DNA of 35,000 nt from Chrysomallon squamiferum (lineage: Eukaryota; Mollusca; Gastropoda; Neomphalida; Peltospiridae). Within the stretch, counting starts at the first letter, position 1, and each line of letters begins with the position of its first letter. This document shows, one piece after another, positions 1-10,591 of the stretch. Location of the stretch: the NCBI GenBank assembly GCA_012295275.1, contig CM022673.1:10518288-10553287 (forward strand), given 5' to 3'. The position numbers and the translations under genes are program-made. The notes under the pieces were generated by a model, which saw only the letters and a program-made list of their open reading frames with translations, had not been told where the DNA came from and ran no database searches.

Positions 1-813
1 TTTGAGGGAAAAAAAATTTAAAAAGGAAAGAAAGAAAGCAAAAGATAACATTGTCTGTTTCACTGTACAGACATGGATTTGTCTCTGAGACACACAATGC
101 TGACTTGTTAATGTCCTGTGTTTAGAATACAAAAAACAATTGTTAATTATCAAAATGAAAAAATAAATGGAAAATTAAACATGTCAAAGAAGACTGTTTA
201 GCAGAAAAATACAGAATGGGGAAAAAAAAATAAAAAATTAAAAACACTAATGGATACAAATATCTATTATTAAAAATAAAATATATTTAAGAAACAAAAT
301 TTAAATTTAATTTTTTGTCTTTTGCTTTTGTTTTTTTACCTGTTTATTTTTGTTTTAATTTATTATTATTTTATATGTCAATGTGAGTATATATGTTTGT
401 GTGGGTCTCTCTCTCTATACATATATGTATGTATATGTATATGCATATGTGCATGTATGTAAAGTTTGTTAGGTAAAATTTAATATTTATAATGCCCAAA
501 GAAATGCATAGTCATTAATAATGAACATTTATCTTAGATACCTTCCAAACAAATGCAGTATGGGTTGTAAATCTAAAACCATGGTATGTGATGTTCTGTC
601 AACAAAAAAGAGGATATTAAAGAAATAAAGATTCTTAAGAAGACTACATGTTACAGCTATCAATATGTAGTTATATACGAAAAAGTTTTCTTACAAGACT
701 GTGTATTAGAATTATCAACAGCCATTGTGTACGTTTATTACTACTAAAATAAACAAGTAAATAAATAAAAGTATACCTTTTTAATATGTCATAAAGTTTT
801 AGATGTCTAAATA

Positions 814-847
<34 letters not shown>

Positions 848-1436
848 CAAAGAAGATTAAAAAAAAATGTAGACAAAAACCCCATATACAGAGAATTTTT
901 TTTTAATTATTTATGAAGTGATGCTGAACATATTACAGACTCAGGCATTTTAATGCAGTTTGTGTCTGAATTGCATAATACCAGTTATTACACCAGACTG
1001 TAATAAGACACTTCCTAAACATTTGCCCTTTCAGTTATATAAATAAACCATAGTCTGTGATATAAATATACCACATACAACGTATCACATATAACTTCAT
1101 ACCCATTCAACCTTAAAAAACTCCACACATTTTATACACCAACACACATGCATACTTAGACAGATAGACAGATATACCCACTTGTGTACTTAAATTTGCA
1201 TATTCATACATACACATACATACAAAAACAGTTGCACACATATACACATTAATACATACAACATAATTATACATGTGGTATTTCATTTCTAAGTATTTGA
1301 AATTTCAGAATCAAATATCATAATACTATTTTTTAATTCTTAAATCTAATACTTCATAATTAAAAAAAATGAAATAATACATCATAAAAAATATGTCATG
1401 CACTTAATGACCTATATATATATATTTAGACTATAA
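1..1436. other. AT-rich noncoding DNA with simple repeats
   Basis: No gene is visible here. The stretch holds A/T-rich low-complexity sequence, a TATG/CATA-type tract at about 390-460, an uninterrupted A29 run at 818-846 and CA/TA-rich tracts at about 1130-1270. Every frame on both strands is closed by frequent stops. If the minus-strand exon at 2385-2550 is real, this is its downstream intron. Confidence 0.7.
818..846. repeat. Poly(A) run of 29
   Basis: An uninterrupted run of 29 A residues. No retrotransposon body, target-site duplication or processed-gene sequence can be recognised upstream, so it is listed as a homopolymer and not as a retroposon tail. Confidence 0.9.
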
Positions 1437-1645
1437 TAACACTCGGTCTTCATAGCAATTATTCTTTAATAGATTTCCTCCTTAGCAGTAAAGAGAACCA
1501 CTTTGTTTTTGAATGAATGCAATTATTGTTCAAAGGTGGATACAGAAAGGTACCAGCAGCTTTCTGTCTCTAAATAATTACATCAGATTTAATTAATTTG
1601 TGGCCTGATTGTTTGTAAGAATCAAAGAATTAGGCTGCCAAGTTG
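1437..1645. promoter_or_regulatory. Candidate conserved noncoding element (homeodomain/SOX-like motifs)
   Basis: A block of about 200 bp whose complexity clearly exceeds its AT-rich flanks and which has no open frame. It contains several TAATTA/CAATTA-type homeodomain cores (GCAATTATT twice, AATAATTAC, TTTAATTAATTT), a CAAAGG and ATTGTT pair of SOX/TCF-like sites, and a CCTGATTG motif. Such motif density is typical of developmental enhancers in introns of regulatory genes. The assignment rests on composition and motifs only. Cross-species conservation is not visible here. Confidence 0.35.
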
Positions 1646-2003
1646 TTTTATTCATTTATTTAAACATGAAATAATCACAGATTTTACAAATAGTTATGCA
1701 AACACGTATGCAAGTACCTTGTACTCACATTCTCACATTCACATATAACACACATAATGTACACAGAACAAACAATTCACACACAAAATCTACATAATAT
1801 ACATATAATATATTAACAAAACACACAAATATAAATGCCTCTGTTTTTCATATTGTAATTAATATAGGAAAATTTATTTACAAAATTAACAGACAGAAAA
1901 TTGAAAAGAATAAATGAAAGAATTTGTATTTACTGATGAAAGAAATATGTCTCTGAAAATTAACTGAAAACAACAAAAAGAAAAAAAAAACTAAGTTATC
2001 CTC

Positions 2004-2024
2004 AAAAAAAAAAAAAAAAAAAAA
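2004..2024. repeat. Poly(A) run of 21
   Basis: An uninterrupted A21 run within intron-like AT-rich sequence. A shorter A10 run precedes it at about 1981-1990. Confidence 0.9.
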
Positions 2025-2384
2025 TTAATAATTTCTTCTAACAAAATATCTGAATCTTTCAATAACATTTTAAAAAATAAAAATGGATACCTTACTTTGA
2101 TACCTGCATTTCCAATGCTACAAAGTCAGCTGTTTTAGCATGAGCCTGAAGCATATTAGACCACAGGATCAACCTTTCTCAGAGAACATATTGAACTATT
2201 TCCCATTAAAACCTGTGCTGATTTATCAGATATGGTACGTGCTGCACTGTGATATATGGTAAGAGCAACACAAATGGCTAATATTTTTATATCCTCATTG
2301 TACAAAAATATATGCATTACAGATGAAAAAATATATATTACAGCGTTATTAATTAACACCATCGTTGTTTCAGACATCACATAC

Positions 2385-2550
2385 CTGGTCTGCCCACCTG
2401 GACCGGTACCTGCTCCTCTGGTGGGGTCTAGCCAAGGTGTATCCACCACGCCTCACCATGGTGCTGTTAGTATCCACTCTGTTTAGAGGGCCAGCCATGC
2501 TTGGTCCCAGCTCGCAAGTGAAAGTGATGGTAATTTCCCCTCTCCACACT
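2385..2550 (-). CDS. Candidate internal coding exon, product not recognised
   Basis: Read on the minus strand, this 166-bp block follows an AG acceptor (ACCTGTAG, with a modest pyrimidine tract GTTTTCCTTAATTGCC) and ends at a perfect donor, CAG|GTATGT. It holds one split base plus 55 whole codons, so the upstream intron is phase 2 and the downstream intron phase 0. Only one minus frame is open across the whole block. That frame contains an ITITFTCELGPSMAG stretch near the start and a basic SRYRSRWADQ end. There is no signal peptide, membrane segment or low-complexity sequence. GC is clearly higher than in the flanking intron. I do not recognise the family. It could belong to the minus-strand gene whose first exon is at 20295-20372, but the phases require at least one other exon between them. 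It could also be a conserved noncoding block with a chance open frame. Confidence 0.4.
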
Positions 2551-2870
2551 CTACAGGTCATGGCAATTAAGGAAAACACTGCGTGTTACCAATAATCCAT
2601 TGAGAAAAGGACAGCTCCAATACTGCAGATAATAGTCGCCAATTAATGCAAGCATTGCCTGACGCTAAGTATTCTGTCCCAGGACAGCCTGGCACTGCGG
2701 ATGTTGGAAATCAGTCATCTCTCTTTGAGAAGAGTGGAAATGGTTACCTTTGTCTGTCTGCAGATATAACAACTGGGGTGTTCTGCAACACTGTGCAATT
2801 CACAATCATCAGTCAGACAGAGACTGAGAGAGAGAGAGAGAAAGTGAGCCACATGGTTTCTGTCTGAGTG
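2551..2870. other. GC-elevated flank of the exon candidate, function unknown
   Basis: Sequence complexity stays above background to about 2770, then gives way to a short GA tract near 2823-2841. On the minus strand this is the intron just upstream of the candidate exon. No second exon with good splice sites is evident. The open frames here differ between strands and none has convincing boundaries. It may be conserved splicing-regulatory or enhancer sequence. Confidence 0.3.
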
Positions 2871-3098
2871 AATACGGTGATATCCGATAGCAAGCTGGTC
2901 TATAATTTCTTGTATATTACAGTGGGTATATATATAAATGTTCTTCAAATGTAAAGTGTGAGTTATTTATACATGGTGTGTGTCTGGGTGTATGAGTGTT
3001 ATCATTTCACATATGTTGTTGTAATGTTATGTAATAAACAGTTTTTATATCACTTTGATTTCTCACCTTTCATGTGAAAATATATATCATATGTATGG

Positions 3099-3126
3099 GT
3101 GTGTGTGTGTGTGTGTGTGTGTGTGT
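3099..3126. repeat. (GT)14 microsatellite
   Basis: An uninterrupted GT dinucleotide tract. The overlapping open frames are translations of this repeat and its AT-rich flanks, not genes. Confidence 0.95.
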
Positions 3127-3379
3127 CTTTAATGTCAGTGTATGCAAAGGTATTAATTTTAAGTTTAGAGCCTTCATATATTCACACACACATACAGATG
3201 TATGTGACAGAAAAATAAAAAGAAGAAAAAAGAGAAAGCAAAAGAAAGTTAGAAAGATGAAGAAAAACAAATCATTTATTAAGAAAATTGATAGTAATTC
3301 CTGCTTTTAAATGGATGATATATTTGTTATACCTTCTCTCACACAAACATACATTGAAAAAAACTCACTCAAACATAAT

Positions 3380-4268
3380 TTTACATGTATGTGTATATAT
3401 ATGTAATATTATGTATGCACATGTGTCATAAATCTATGAAATGTTCAAGCAGAACATCACTTTTGAGAACAAGGAGACAAAAACAACCATAAGCTTAGAA
3501 TCCAAAACTAGTGATTTATGACAGAAGAGAAACTTGTTATTTTTATTTATAGATAAAATCTACGAAAAAAAAGTCACAGGAAAAAAAGTCACAGACAAAA
3601 AAACACAGGAAAAAACTCACAATTTTTAATTAAGAAATATATTAGGAATGAAAGATAGATTAAACACATTTTGTCAGAGTTTTTTGTTAATGTTCTTTGA
3701 TTTTAATGTTGGTGCTTTATCTTTCATCAAGTGTGTATTTAGGCGAGACAGACATGGGTCTGATCTGCAGCATGGTTGTTAAACTGCTTCTGGGTGCTCT
3801 GTCTGTAAGTCTGTTATCACAGAACCTTTACTATTACAACTAGATCGTTTTGAATCATTTCCACTAAAACTTTGTGTTGCAAGTTGCATGTTTGATATAC
3901 ATGAACCCCCCCATAACAGATTTTGTTACCACCCTTATTGCTATGAATAACTTTCATATTAAACACACTTCTGATACTAGAGCAAGCTGGAGAACACCTT
4001 AACCTGGGACATTTTATAAATCATTTACAATGGGAAGCCCTTAGTTTAAATCTATCCTAATCAGTAAGATAGATCCATGCATCACCCCTAATCAGTAAGC
4101 TTAACAATTATGCCATGTAAACTATGATGCCACATTCAATACTGTACAAACCCATACATTTTATTATATAAAAATTGTAACTTTTTTTCCTTTGATTGTT
4201 TTCCTGTACTAAATTGTGACTTTTTTCCTGTGACTTCTTATTCCAGCGATATATAGATATACATGTAA

Positions 4269-4322
<54 letters not shown>

Positions 4323-4446
4323 GAGTGTCTATGATATGCACCAAATGAATATCAGTTTTCAAAAACTGGAGAGAAAAACAACTGTAAGCTCAGATTCTAA
4401 AACAGATGATTTATGACAGAAAAGAAACTTGTTATTTTTCTGTCAT
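3380..4446. repeat. Nested repeat: inverted arms inside a direct duplication
   Basis: Two arms face each other at about 3564-3630 and 4168-4246. Each carries an iterated GTCACAGGAAAAAA motif followed by a cACAATTTTTA end, in opposite orientation. Outside them lies a direct repeat. About 3463-3545 and 4360-4440 share the order gAGAcAAAAACAAC, then GATTTATGACAGAA, then GAAACTTGTTATTTTT. Similarity may extend leftward to an ACATGTA-plus-TG tract in both copies. The interior (about 3631-4167) has no open frame. It could be a non-autonomous foldback element or the remains of a local duplication with inversion. I could not identify terminal bases or a target-site duplication. Confidence 0.5.
4271..4318. 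repeat. (GT)24 microsatellite
   Basis: A perfect GT tract inside the right copy of the direct repeat. It is absent as a long tract in the left copy, which has only short TG/TA runs at the equivalent place. Confidence 0.95.
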
Positions 4447-4499
4447 TAGCTATACAGTTATTTTTGAATTTCTAATTACAGTGTTTACTGTTGTTATTA

Positions 4500-4740
4500 C
4501 TATCATTAGTGTACAACAACAGTGTGTAACTGTAGTAGAAGAAACAGCAGAGGAGTAGTAGTAGTAGCAACAGTAGTAGTAGCTGAAGCAGTTGTAAGAA
4601 AATAGAAGAGCATAAGTAGTAATAATAGCAGTAGTGTTAGTAGTAATGATAATAATAATAATACATAATATAACAGTAATGTTGGTAGTAATAATTATAG
4701 AATAATTAATGATAATGATAATACATTTTTAAAATGCTAG
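4500..4740. repeat. Imperfect AGT/AAT trinucleotide tract
   Basis: Degenerate trinucleotide repeats: GTA/AGT/AGC runs at about 4550-4590 give way to AAT/AGT runs up to about 4730. The tract is followed by a T23 run. It is not coding: the frames are broken by TAG and TAA units. Confidence 0.8.
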
Positions 4741-4745
4741 TACTA

Positions 4746-4768
4746 TTTTTTTTTTTTTTTTTTTTTTT
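4746..4768. repeat. Poly(T) run of 23
   Basis: An uninterrupted T23 run followed by an A/T low-complexity tract to about 4815. Confidence 0.9.
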
Positions 4769-5046
4769 AAATAAAAAAAATAAAAAAATAAAAAAATAAA
4801 CTAATTTAAGAAAATAATAAATACATCCAAGAACTTTATTAATAAACAAAACATAAAGAAAGTGAAAAAAAACAACCTATTAAATGATAATTACAGTAAA
4901 GGACTTCATTGTTCTAAATGATGATCTGTTCTTTAGAATATGTTATCTAACAAGAGAGCCTGTTTAAGTGATAAACAAACAAAACAGAAATTGTCCAACA
5001 CACAGACTGAAAATACTGCAAACCAAATGTTAAACAATGTTTTTGC

Positions 5047-5048
<2 letters not shown>

Positions 5049-5114
<66 letters not shown>
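5049..5114. repeat. (CA)33 microsatellite
   Basis: A perfect CA tract of 66 bp. It generates the histidine/threonine and cysteine/valine repeat frames on the two strands, which are not genes. Confidence 0.95.
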
Positions 5115-5119
<5 letters not shown>

Positions 5120-5560
5120 ACTACACACATACACACCAGTTCTGTTAAAAGGTTAGATAAAAGGAAAGGGTAAGAAAATATCAAAGTTCTGAATTCTTTC
5201 TGTATCACAAACTTCTCAAATGTCATGTGCAGTTTGCTATGGCAACAACAAAATGTATTCAGGATAATTTATTAAAAATAATTTCCTTTTTTTAAAAAAA
5301 AACCCACCAAAATCAAAACACAACAACAGAAAACCCACTGAATATGTGTAAATGTTTACCAGCTTTTGTGTGCCTGCCTAATGCCTATCTCTATTTTGTC
5401 ATGGATTTCATGGAAGTATTAATTAATATTTCTATCTTCAGTCTCTCCTTTTTGGGTTGGTGTTTGAGTTTTGTTATTTCATAAGGCTATATTTATCACT
5501 ATTTACATGTTGGCTGGTTTGATATACATGGGGTAAATAATTTTTAAAATTTCTCTCTTA

Positions 5561-5731
5561 TTGTATTTGTGTGTGCATGTATATATGTTTGTATGTGTAT
5601 GTGTATATATGTGTGTGTGTATCCATGTATGTATGTACACATTGCTGTGTGAAGAATGCATGAATGTATGTAACGTGTGTGTGTGTGTGTGTCCACATGC
5701 AGACAGACATGTGATGCACACACGCATGCAT

Positions 5732-5775
<44 letters not shown>
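5561..5775. repeat. Compound GT/GTAT tract followed by an inverted CA tract
   Basis: A GT/GTAT-rich tract (5561-5692) includes an uninterrupted GT run at about 5673-5690. After about 40 bp comes CA-rich sequence with a perfect run to 5773. The GT and CA runs are complementary and close together, so the locus could fold into a hairpin or Z-DNA. The five overlapping open frames are repeat translations. Confidence 0.9.
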
Positions 5776-5778
<3 letters not shown>

Positions 5779-5829
5779 AGCACAGTGAGATCTAAGTATT
5801 AAACTCTGGCTATTTTCTTTATCCGAGAC

Positions 5830-5975
5830 AAAAAGTATAGAAATTTAATCACTGACTACCTCACCAGTCATGATGTTAATTTTACCTGCCAGGTGACAGG
5901 TGCTAATTAATGGTTGTCAATTTGTCAAATGAAGTTATTATTACAAAGCAGCAGCTTAATTGTGGTATTGCTATA
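5830..5975. promoter_or_regulatory. Candidate conserved noncoding element beside the duplication breakpoint
   Basis: About 145 bp of higher complexity without an open frame. It contains paired E-box-like sites (CCAGGTGACAGGTG), a homeodomain core (GCTAATTAATGG), and TGTCAATTTGTCAAATG, where TGTCA resembles TALE-class (Meis/Tgif) sites. A second TTAATTG core lies at about 5957. It sits immediately left of the duplicated segment and is not included in it. The call is made on motif density alone. Confidence 0.35.
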
Positions 5976-6344
5976 TTAAAATCTCTAACAGTAAGTTGAA
6001 TGTTACCTTGTTAATCTGAATTTGAATAAGGCAGTTGTATATTCATACATACCAACATACAAACATGTATACAGACAGATAGACACATTCATATTTTTTA
6101 TTACATACAAAAATATGTAAATGGATATATAATACTGACATATTACTCACACACACTCACAAACACACACACACAAACACAAGTGAACTTAAAGTTATTT
6201 AAGTCTACATTAATATTATTAATTATGGTACTCTTGACGTGTATTTAAAACTGATCCAAATATACTTCATAATTCTGTTGCCATGGTTATGCACCTGACA
6301 ATACCTAATCATCCATTATGAAGACTTTCATGATTTTTCCAGAC

Positions 6345-6370
6345 AGAAGAGTTACGAGAATAACTCTTCT
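6345..6370. repeat. Perfect 10-bp hairpin (copy 1)
   Basis: AGAAGAGTTA, a six-base CGAGAA loop, then TAACTCTTCT form a perfect 10-bp stem. The same hairpin occurs at 10317-10342 in copy 2. No T-run follows and no function is evident. Confidence 0.7.
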
Positions 6371-6585
6371 TATTAGGGAGGTTGAAAAGGTATAACAAGT
6401 GTTAAAACATCAAACAGACTCTTGAGTTTCAAAATGATCTCACAGTTGAATGAGGATACAATATTTTTTTTATTTTTTTATTTTTTTACTCTTCACCTGG
6501 TACAGTCTAGTACAATGTTGAAACAATTTCATATAATGGGATACGTGTTATTTTCTATTCAGACGTTACTTAAAATGATTACATC

Positions 6586-6745
6586 TAAATAATAATAATA
6601 ATAAACAAATAAATAAACTAACAATAACAATAATAATATAAATAAATAAAAACAATAAAATAAAAATAATAAATATGTAAATATATAAAAAATAAAATAA
6701 GAATATAAATAAATTAATTAATTTATTAAAAATAAAAGAAAAAAT
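6586..6745. repeat. TAA/TAAA low-complexity tract (copy 1)
   Basis: About 160 bp almost entirely of A and T. It starts with a TAA run that is markedly longer in copy 2 (10558-10591), so this tract is one of the main length differences between the copies. Confidence 0.85.
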
Positions 6746-7504
6746 ATTTGATGTTTTTGTAAACTGATGTGTTAGCTTTTAATGTTCAGTTTTTATCATC
6801 ATTTCGAAATATCTGAAACTTTTGAAAGCAAATTGTTGACATTCTCAAAAATTCACAAAGTGACAAAACTCTACCTTATCAGTATTCATTGATTATTAAT
6901 GGCCTGTTTCTCCATGGACAAACAGCTACTTATGAATATATTGTAAAATATGTGTTTTTCTAACCCCCACTGTCCTTCAAATCACTCAGGCAAAGTAGTG
7001 ATACTACAGATTGAGAGAACCCCCAATCTAAAAACATTCCTGGAATGATGTTCAAACTAAATCAACCATAAAAAAACGTTCCGAATACTCAGGTTGCTAT
7101 GACAAAATTTTTTGGGGGGTGGGTCAGTTCCTGGATTATAAATGCATGTTTTCTGTTTACAGATATGCAGGTGCATGTTGGTTACCATGAGCATGCATAT
7201 GGGTATTTTGTATTTGTGTATTTAAGTTATCACACAAATAAGCTTGCTTAAAACGGGTTCAGGTACAAGGTTAATGTGTTACCTTGCACTGAGTAATCTG
7301 AGTTTGATACACAGGTGAGAGGTGGGTGTGGCTTTGCACCTGTACAAATGTCAAGACAGTAAGTGCCAGCCCGTGTGAGAAATGTCTCACCTTCTTTAAT
7401 CTTTTCACACAGAGACGTTGGAAATATTCCAGGAGTTCACTGTTAGAAATTGACTGTTCATAAAAAAAGATAAGAGATTTCTGTTTCATTTTCTCTTTAA
7501 TATT

Positions 7505-7742
7505 GTGTGTTTGTGTTGTGAGTTATGTGTGCATGAGTGTGTGCGTGTGCGTGTGTGCGTGTGCATGTGTGCATATGTGTGTGTGTATGTGTGACTGCAT
7601 GCACCAGACAGAATACTTAAGACAGAAATGACTGTTAAATTTCAGTACAGTTATTTCACACACACATAGAAAAATACCACCCAAATGTATCTCACCACCC
7701 AAATGTGATATACACATGTACACAAACACATAGACACCCTAA

Positions 7743-7780
<38 letters not shown>
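7505..7780. repeat. TG-rich tract and (CA)17 (copy 1)
   Basis: A TG/GCGTG-rich tract at about 7505-7595 and a perfect CA run at 7745-7778. The TG part is shorter and lacks several CG-containing units in copy 2. Confidence 0.9.
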
Positions 7781-7782
<2 letters not shown>

Positions 7783-7959
7783 TTTACAAAGTGAGAGAAT
7801 GTCCTCACTAACCCAGTGATAAATGTGTGTAACTGATACAGTTGTAGAAACGTGTGGGAGAAAATAAAACATAAAAAAGTCTGAGATCCAACAGCTGTCT
7901 GATAGTGTTACAGTATTCATACTACAATGGAAATAAAAAAATATTGCTGATTTACTTTT

Positions 7960-8545
7960 TAGAAAAAGAGAGAGAGGGAGATGATGGAGGTGAGATGGAG
8001 AGGGATTATTACATGAATGAATAAGGGAAATAATAAGAAAGAGGGAAATGGGATATAAAATATGATATATGAGATGGAGAGAGATGTTGAGACAGAGGTA
8101 GAGATATACACAGAGAAAAAAAAGAAAAGAGAGAGAGCAAAAAGAGATAGATAGAAGGATGAGGGATAGATGAGTGAGATAGAAGGATGAGAGAAAGTGA
8201 CATAGAAGGATGAGAAAGAGAAATAGGATGAGAGCAGAGAGAGAGAGAGAGATAGAAGGATGAAAGAGAGAGATAAGGATGAGAGAGAGTGAGATAGAAG
8301 GATGAGAGATAGAGAGAGAGAGAGATAGAAGGATGAGAGATAGAGAGAGAGAAGGATGAGAGAGAGTGAGAGAGACAGAAGGATGAGAGATAGATAGAGA
8401 TAGATAGAGAGAGAGGAGGTAGAAGGATGAGAGATAGAGAGAATGAAAGGATGAGAGATAGAGAGAATGAGGATGAGAGATAGAGAGAGAGACAGAAGGA
8501 TGAGAGATATAGGTAGGGGAGAGGGAGGGAGAGAAAGACGGAGAG
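7960..8545. repeat. Polypurine minisatellite, copy 1
   Basis: About 580 bp of almost pure A/G on the plus strand. Its main unit resembles GATAGAAGGATGAGAGA, interspersed with GA and GATA runs. The unbroken purine bias opens long frames on the minus strand (7744-8556 and 8009-8560) rich in Ser, Leu, Ile, His and Tyr. These are repeat translations, not proteins. Purine/pyrimidine strand asymmetry of this length can form triplex (H-DNA) and is prone to replication slippage. Confidence 0.9.
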
Positions 8546-9466
8546 AACAGTAACAATCAATATAAGTAATGATTCTGGTTCAAGGTTTTGATATCTGAAG
8601 AGCAGTGTAATTTGATCAGAAAAATTCTTTAATTATATTTACAAAAATCAATATTTTACTTTGTACAAAAAACTGAACTTTTAATCATCATTTTCACATT
8701 TAACAGAAGCTACATGATACAAGAGAAACATTGATATGATTGATTTACCTTAGATAAACAGAGCCGTAACAAATATAGCATTTTATATAACATTTTTTTT
8801 TTTCTTTCTGTGACATCCTTTTTACCTTCCATCACATCTTACTTCTCTCCCTCTCATCCTTTCTTTTTTCTTTCTCTATTTCTTTATCTCTAACTTTCTC
8901 TTTGTGTTTGTGTGCCTCTATGAACATACATCTGTCTGTATGTTTGTGTAAACAGTCATGAGTATATAGTCATAAGACTGACAAAACATATTTACTGTCT
9001 CAACAGCAAAGAAAGAAGCAGATGTTTTTTCTTCTGAAGAAGAATGTAAGCAGATCAGTTAATTTATTTACAAAAATATTTTTCTTCTTTCTTCTTCTCT
9101 CATTAAAGAATGAAAACAGATGTATGTCTCCAATATACCAAAAAAACACCCAACTAATACAGATATCTCAGTAAAGAATTATCTTATCCTGATCACTTCT
9201 GATTAGAGTTATCCTTCTTGAACCATTTATAAACAGTCACTAATAATTATTCAGAAAAAAAAAATGGTTGTTTTTATTTATAATTTTTCTTTCAACTGAT
9301 TGAAAAATAACATTCAGGCAGCTGTTACATGTCTGAAGTTCAGAAGATCCATCATAGACCAGCTATTTCCCAATCCAACCTATGTCATATGACTGATATA
9401 TCAAAGGATAGGGCATAGACTTCTTCCCTGTCTGTATTAACTGATAATAAACTGATAGTGTTGAAA

Positions 9467-9541
9467 ATGTGTGTGTGTGTGTGAAGAGAAAGAGAGAGAG
9501 AGACAGACAAACAGACAGACAGAGAGAGAGAGAGAGAGAGA
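9467..9541. repeat. GT, GA and GACA compound microsatellite (copy 1)
   Basis: A short GT run followed by GA runs with an internal CAGACAGACAAACAGACAGAC block. It is repeated at about 13448-13520 with small length changes. Confidence 0.9.
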
Positions 9542-9629
9542 TAGACATGCATGCACACACATACAGAAATGTTACTATCATTAACAAATTAAATTAGTTT
9601 TACTTTCTGCCTTATGCTATGTCCACAAC

Positions 9630-9950
9630 AAAGCATTAAAGACTGAGTCATCTTGTAATTTCCTTGGTTATTGCTTGGACAAATGTAAAGAGTTAAGGCC
9701 AAAGTGTAATTAATATCCCTTTATAAACAAGGACCAGTCACTTAAAACATTGATATGGTGTTAAAAGGCTTTCTTTATGTTGTGTAAATGTGTAACATAT
9801 TTCCTACAAGTCTAGTTTTGTGTTTATTAATCAGTGGGTGTGTAATATCAGTTATTATTCACCCACTTCAAGTCAGGTTCAGCTGCAAGAGAGATGTTAA
9901 TACCAAGTTACAAGTCACACCCATGTGCTGTTTTTATTTATATCTTTAAT
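9630..9950. promoter_or_regulatory. Candidate regulatory block at the 3' end of copy 1
   Basis: Higher-complexity sequence with homeodomain-like cores (GTGTAATTAATATCC, TTTATTAATCAG) and a CACCCACTT motif. It includes an imperfect palindrome at 9833-9867. It is present twice because of the duplication (about 13608-13928 in copy 2). There is no open frame with splice sites. Confidence 0.3.
9833..9867. repeat. Imperfect 35-bp palindrome (copy 1)
   Basis: AGTGGGTG, two bases, TAATA, a five-base TCAGT centre, TATTA, two bases, CACCCACT: arms complementary at 13 of 15 positions. It is duplicated intact at 13811-13845. It may be a dyad binding site or a hairpin. Confidence 0.65.
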
Positions 9951-10558
9951 AAATCTCTAACAGTAAGTTGAATGTTACCTTGTTAATCTGAATTTGAATA
10001 AGGCAGTTGTATATTCATACATACCAACATACAAACATGTATACAGACAGACAGACACATTCATATTTTTTATTACATACAAAAATATGTAAATGGATAT
10101 ATAATACTGACATATTACTCACACACACTCACAAACACACACACACAAACACAAGTGAACTTAAAGTTATTTAAGTCTACATTAATATTATTAATTATGG
10201 TACTCTTGACGTGTATTTAAAACTGATCCAGATATACTTCATAATTCTGTTGCCATGGTTATGCACCTGACAATACCTAATCATCCATTATGAAGACTTT
10301 CATGATTTTTCCAGACAGAAGAGTTACGAGAATAACTCTTCTTATTAGGGAGGTTGAAAAGGTATAACAAGTGTTAAAACATCAAACAGACTCTTGAGTT
10401 TCAAAATGATCTCACAGTTGAATGAGGATACAATATTTTTTTTATTTTTTATTTTTTTACTCTTCACCTGGTACAGTCTAGTACAATGTTGAAACAATTT
10501 CATATAATGGGATACGTGTTATTTTCTATTCAGACGTTACTTAAAATGATTACATCTA

Positions 10559-10591
<33 letters not shown>

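Larger units (their letters stand above)
5979..9950. repeat. Tandem segmental duplication, copy 1 (3972 bp)
   Basis: The whole segment recurs head-to-tail at 9951-13928. Outside simple repeats I saw only on the order of 15-20 base differences, for example A/G at 6259 versus 10231. Length differences fall in the poly(T), TAA, TG, CA and GA tracts. The left edge (AAAAT at 5978-5982), the central junction (TAATAAATCTCT) and the right edge (TAATAAATATAA) share AAAT, as expected for a microhomology-mediated tandem duplication. No gene is recognised inside. Frames of about 72 codons at 7271-7489 and in the copy have no coding features. The contents are AT-rich intron-like DNA, a hairpin at 6345-6370, a polypurine minisatellite and a regulatory-like 3' end. 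Confidence 0.95.

Noticed and set aside
818-846. Poly(A) runs (also 2004, 14979, 24650, 26661) as tails of retrotransposons
   Set aside because: No element body, target-site duplication or SINE/LINE signature is visible upstream of any of them.
7271-7489. 72-codon minus-strand frame present in both duplication copies (second at 11257-11475)
   Set aside because: Near identity follows from the recent duplication. It has no known motif, splice context or neighbouring coding evidence.
7744-8560. Long minus-strand open frames (270 and 183 codons) rich in Ser, Leu, His and Ile, with counterparts at 11754-12539
   Set aside because: They translate a polypyrimidine repeat. The frames shift between the two nearly identical copies because of length changes, so there is no coding constraint.
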